The position numbers and the translations under genes were made by a program. A stretch of 45,904 nt of DNA from Fidelibacterota bacterium TCS55 (GTDB taxonomy: Bacteria > Fidelibacterota > Marinisomatia > Marinisomatales > TCS55), in contig LSCF01000004.1 of NCBI GenBank assembly GCA_001577025.1, positions 1 to 45,904 of the forward strand. Direction: 5' to 3'. Shown one piece after another: positions 43,094 to 45,904 of the stretch (position 1 is its first letter; every line of letters begins with the position of its first letter). The notes under the pieces were generated by a model. The model was given only the letters and a program-made list of their open reading frames with translations. It did no database searches and was not told the origin of the DNA.

Positions 43094-43663
43094 ATGGAAA
43101 AAGTAGCCGTAAATAATTTTGTGAGGCGTCAAGTTAAGGGGAGCGGAAAAACCTATTCCCCCACACTTTCATTTGAAGACGTGGCAAATGATGCCCAAGT
43201 CCAAATGGCGAAAGGTAATTTTAAGGAAGGCTATCGTGATGGTGTCCGAATCATTAAAGGCAGCGATGAATTTGCGAATCAGTTTGTATGTCCCTTTGTG
43301 AAAATAGATGAAAATACGGAATTGATTTCATCTGTGGTGAAGCGGCAAGAAGGTGAAGCACCCTATATTCAAACACGGGCCAAAAATGGAATACCTTTGA
43401 AAGCCGGACGGGTAGAATATATTTTATACCGTCACGATGTATTGGCCGAGAATGATGAGCAGTCCACCAATGCAGATTGGGAGTTAATTAGTATACATAC
43501 CATCCCGGAAGGGGTGGAGAATTTGCCCATGGGTCCTGTGACCATGATGCGGAATCAATTAGAACTCAAAGGGGGAACAAAAGCCCATTATTCATCGGAG
43601 GAATGGGCGGAAGCGGTCAAGTTCTGGCAAGAATATGCAGCCTTGAATGATTCCACTCTATAA
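43094..43663 (+). CDS. DUF3228 family protein
   Basis: The 189-residue soluble protein matches DUF3228 as far as I recognise it: VNNFVRRQVKGSGKTYSPTL, GYRDGVRIIKGS, an inner AGRVEYILYRHDVLAEN strand pair, and PMGPVTMMRNQLELKGGTKA at the end. No signal peptide or membrane segment is present. The function of this family is unknown. It follows the methyltransferase gene by 7 bases and ends in front of a strong bidirectional terminator, so the S58, FkbM and DUF3228 genes form one unit. Confidence 0.85.
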   Translation: MEKVAVNNFVRRQVKGSGKTYSPTLSFEDVANDAQVQMAKGNFKEGYRDGVRIIKGSDEFANQFVCPFVKIDENTELISSVVKRQEGEAPYIQTRAKNGIPLKAGRVEYILYRHDVLAENDEQSTNADWELISIHTIPEGVENLPMGPVTMMRNQLELKGGTKAHYSSEEWAEAVKFWQEYAALNDSTL

Positions 43664-43699
43664 TTTGTCATTCTGATGACATATATTTTTTAGGAAACA

Positions 43700-43737
43700 A
43701 AAAAGCCCCATCTCGATTGCTCGGGACGGGGCTTTTT
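43700..43737. terminator. Bidirectional Rho-independent terminator
   Basis: AAAAAGCCCC (43700-43709) pairs with GGGGCTTTTT (43728-43737). An inner TCTCGA/TCGGGA extension makes a stem of about 17 pairs with one mismatch. Both ends are flanked by A or T runs. It lies between the DUF3228 gene (plus) and the TonB receptor gene (minus). Confidence 0.9.
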
Positions 43738-43766
43738 CTTTTAGACTTTAAAGAATCTAAATCAGA

Positions 43767-44996
43767 TTAGAATCTGACAACCAGACCCATATTCATGTAT
43801 CTTGGAATACCGAAGAACACTTCTGCACTGTCAGCATCGTGATCACTATCCCAAGCATTATACTGGCTGTTGTCCACTGCATCCTGGATATAGGTTGCGT
43901 CAGTCAAGTTAAAGACATGAGCAAATACCTGTAGGTTTGCACCTGCAACCTGCATGGGCAGATTGTAGTACATATGGAGGTCAACCTTATTGTAAGCAGG
44001 TGCCATCCATACCTGTTCTCTGTCTGCAGTACTGCCACTAATCTCACGGGCACCAGGGCTCCAATCGGCATAGTTTTTATCATAAGATTTGACAATCCCT
44101 TGGATGCTTAAGCCTTGGATAGGATTAAGTGTTGCACCCACAACAATACCGGTTTGAGGCATATCCCCAACCCACAGATCTTTAAGGGCGTATTCGTATT
44201 TTGTTTGTTCAACAGTACCCTTGTCAGTGTATTCGGTATAATTACCGGAAGCATCATCAACAAATTTCCAATTACCAAATGAAGCAGCAAAGTCTAACCG
44301 CAACATGGGCATAATTTGTGCTGACCCTTCCATTTCAATACCACTATGAGACTGATTTACACCAGTCAAAAAGATTACATCTGTATCACCACTAGATCCC
44401 TGTCCTGTTGTAACCGATTTGGTAAGATTACGATCCTTCCATTGGGTATTATAGTAGTTTGCTTTCAAAGCGTATTTGGATGTTCTATAATTCAGACCAA
44501 ATTCCATACTTTGAAATTTTTCATTAACAGGGTCAGATGCTTTCGTTCCATCATAATAAATGACGTTATCCATGATCGGTGGTTTTTCAACGAGACCAAG
44601 ATTGGCGAAGACACTTACATTATCGTTCACGTCGTACATGGCGCCACCTTTTACCTGAAAAGTACCAATGCCGCCAGATTCAATCTTTTCTTTGGCAACG
44701 GTAAATTCATCTATGTAAGAATAGGCGATGGTTGATGTACCAGCCATTCCATAGGCATTGAGAGGTCCGGCAACATAGTTGGCCTGTGCATAGAAGCCAA
44801 GCCAGTCAACGGTTGTATTGTTATGGTAAGCAATGATATCTCCCAATCTTTTCTTTTGAGAAGCATCTGTTTTATCATTCTTATTACCGGTGTAAACAAA
44901 ATAATCTCCACCCAAGAGGTCGCGTACTTCACGGGCGTGCTCAATACCGGCTGTCCGCCAGTCAATACCCACTTGTGTTTGTAGATTATCATTCAC
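43767..44996 (-). CDS. TonB-dependent receptor, C-terminal barrel part
   Basis: The 409-residue frame continues the upstream receptor fragment, interrupted in this sequence. It is beta-strand rich, with barrel features (GIEMEGSAQIMPMLRLDFAA, VGATLNPIQGLSIQGIVKSY) and the typical last strand, YMNMGLVVRF, ending in Phe. The apparent ATG at 44996 is internal; the true protein runs in from 45045 onwards. The substrate is unknown. Members import siderophores, vitamin B12 or glycans through the outer membrane with TonB energy. It is read leftward and ends 30 bases before the shared terminator. Confidence 0.85.
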   Translation of the reverse strand: MNDNLQTQVGIDWRTAGIEHAREVRDLLGGDYFVYTGNKNDKTDASQKKRLGDIIAYHNNTTVDWLGFYAQANYVAGPLNAYGMAGTSTIAYSYIDEFTVAKEKIESGGIGTFQVKGGAMYDVNDNVSVFANLGLVEKPPIMDNVIYYDGTKASDPVNEKFQSMEFGLNYRTSKYALKANYYNTQWKDRNLTKSVTTGQGSSGDTDVIFLTGVNQSHSGIEMEGSAQIMPMLRLDFAASFGNWKFVDDASGNYTEYTDKGTVEQTKYEYALKDLWVGDMPQTGIVVGATLNPIQGLSIQGIVKSYDKNYADWSPGAREISGSTADREQVWMAPAYNKVDLHMYYNLPMQVAGANLQVFAHVFNLTDATYIQDAVDNSQYNAWDSDHDADSAEVFFGIPRYMNMGLVVRF

Positions 44997-45044
44997 ATCA
45001 TGTTTAATTTTGAGATTACACCATAGGTATTTTGACGGTTGATA

Positions 45045-45904
45045 CTATTTCTCAGGATACCAACGATTCTCAGAAGCATGGTATTTGGTATCCACGTTAT
45101 TTGAGTTGGCTGCGATTGCCGCGTCCCAATCCCATCCCCAAGGGGCACTTGCATACCATTTGTTACCAGCAACAGCAGGTTTTCTGAAAGAACTTCCATA
45201 GGTTCCTGTTCCGCCACCGGAACCGCCAGACCAATAAACTATTGATGACAACCGCATTTTATCATTGATGGTATAAAAGTGGTTCAGGTTCACTAATGGT
45301 TTATGGAAAAAGTTTTCACGTTCATTGAGAAAACCACTGTTATAGCGGGCCGTAGTCCTAGCACCATACATATACCAGTACTGTTCGCCGGTATAGCTTG
45401 AACTGACTTTACCCCAGTTTTGGTTGAGATTCCTGGAGCCATTACCAAACTTTGTAAGGGCAGATTGATCATAATCACCTTGCTCTTTGGCAAATTCCAC
45501 TGCGTCAGGGCCGTAAGCAGCCATATTCTGTTTATACAGGTTCTGGCCATGACGCTGAGGGGCGCCAATGGCGTAGAGTTCAAAACGATTATCATCGCTT
45601 ACTGCATAGCTTGCACCAAAGTAATATGCCCATGCATCAGTCCAAGTTGCATCAATGATGCCATCACCGGTTTTCCGTACGATAGTAGCACTGAAAGCCA
45701 TTTTATCATTGATGAGGCCTGTATTTAAGTTGGCTGTGGTTTTTAAGAAACCACCTGCGCCAAATTCCTGTTTGAATTTACCACCTCGTTTTAGAGCAGT
45801 AGGGTCGGTAATAATATTCATGGTTCCGCCAATGGAAGGGGTAGCAAGGTTAACGGCAGAAAGACCACGCTGCATCTGGATGGAGGATGTGGCATCGCCT
45901 CAAA
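45045..45904 (-). CDS. TonB-dependent receptor, N-terminal/plug part, cut by the window edge
   Basis: The frame contains the end of the plug domain (QRGLSAVNLATPSIGGTMNI, the GGxxN signature) followed by the first barrel strands (FKQEFGAGGFLKTTANLNTG). It closes at TAG 45045. A different frame at 45049-45008 reads NSINRQNTYGVISK, then the original frame resumes with KIKHDVNDN. This implies one base gained and one lost, or a nonsense change, within about 40 bases. The window ends in the plug, and a TGA appears in frame at 45900-45902, the last bases given. The signal peptide and TonB box are outside the window. Confidence 0.85.

Overview
The window reads as a chromosomal segment of a Gram-negative bacterium of the FCB superphylum. 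Candidatus Marinimicrobia (SAR406) is my best guess, by inference only. The basis is the fused LpxC-FabZ protein, lipid A and BamA genes, a lamin-tail (LTD) secreted protein with a FlgD-like C-terminal domain, a TonB-dependent receptor, and moderate GC with densely packed genes and many 4-base ATGA overlaps. No rRNA, tRNA, CRISPR array or insertion sequence was seen.

Left end (1 to about 2077): this part does not belong with the rest. Positions 384-2075 (minus) hold an internal piece of a type I restriction HsdR subunit. It reads through only if UGA is a sense codon. There are 17 in-frame UGA, no UAA or UAG, and several UGA fall on invariant glycines, including both glycines of the Walker A motif. 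That is genetic code 25 (UGA = Gly), known from Absconditabacteria (SR1) and Gracilibacteria. The piece lacks both ends of the protein and abuts a lipase that has lost its N-terminus. A misassembly or amplification chimera is the simplest explanation; insertion of foreign DNA is the alternative. Positions 3-308 are another fragment, of membrane-transporter type.

Region 2078-8142 carries a lipase tail, CsaA, a MarR regulator with an operator-like inverted repeat over its start, MutY, PlsC, a small membrane protein, a thioredoxin-like protein, an FGGY kinase and two divergent ferredoxin genes. Region 8209-20589 is the envelope and isoprenoid block: mrp, two small membrane proteins, uppS, bamA, ompH/skp, lpxD, lpxC-fabZ, lpxA, an unknown exported protein, dxr and rseP. 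It covers undecaprenyl carrier synthesis, outer-membrane protein assembly, early lipid A synthesis, the MEP pathway and envelope stress proteolysis.

Region 20630-25684 has a minus-strand set (DUF3108, Sua5/TsaC, LpxL-type acyltransferase) and a plus-strand nfeD-floA membrane-microdomain operon with an acidic membrane protein. Region 25714-33351 is a long minus-strand run: M23 protein, rhomboid protease, lipoprotein hydrolase, cdd, a 53-codon uridine kinase remnant, tdk, nupC, adk and coaE, i.e. pyrimidine nucleoside uptake and salvage plus cofactor kinases.

Region 33603-45904 has an M19-like protein without its usual metal ligands, the LTD protein broken by a frameshift, a GxxExxY relic with inverted flanks, a lexA plus catalytically dead Y-family polymerase (ImuB-like) pair, TrmL, an LhgO-like oxidase, a DUF971 protein, an S58 peptidase, an FkbM methyltransferase, a DUF3228 protein and a TonB receptor with a disturbed reading frame. 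The two broken genes may be true lesions or base-call errors.
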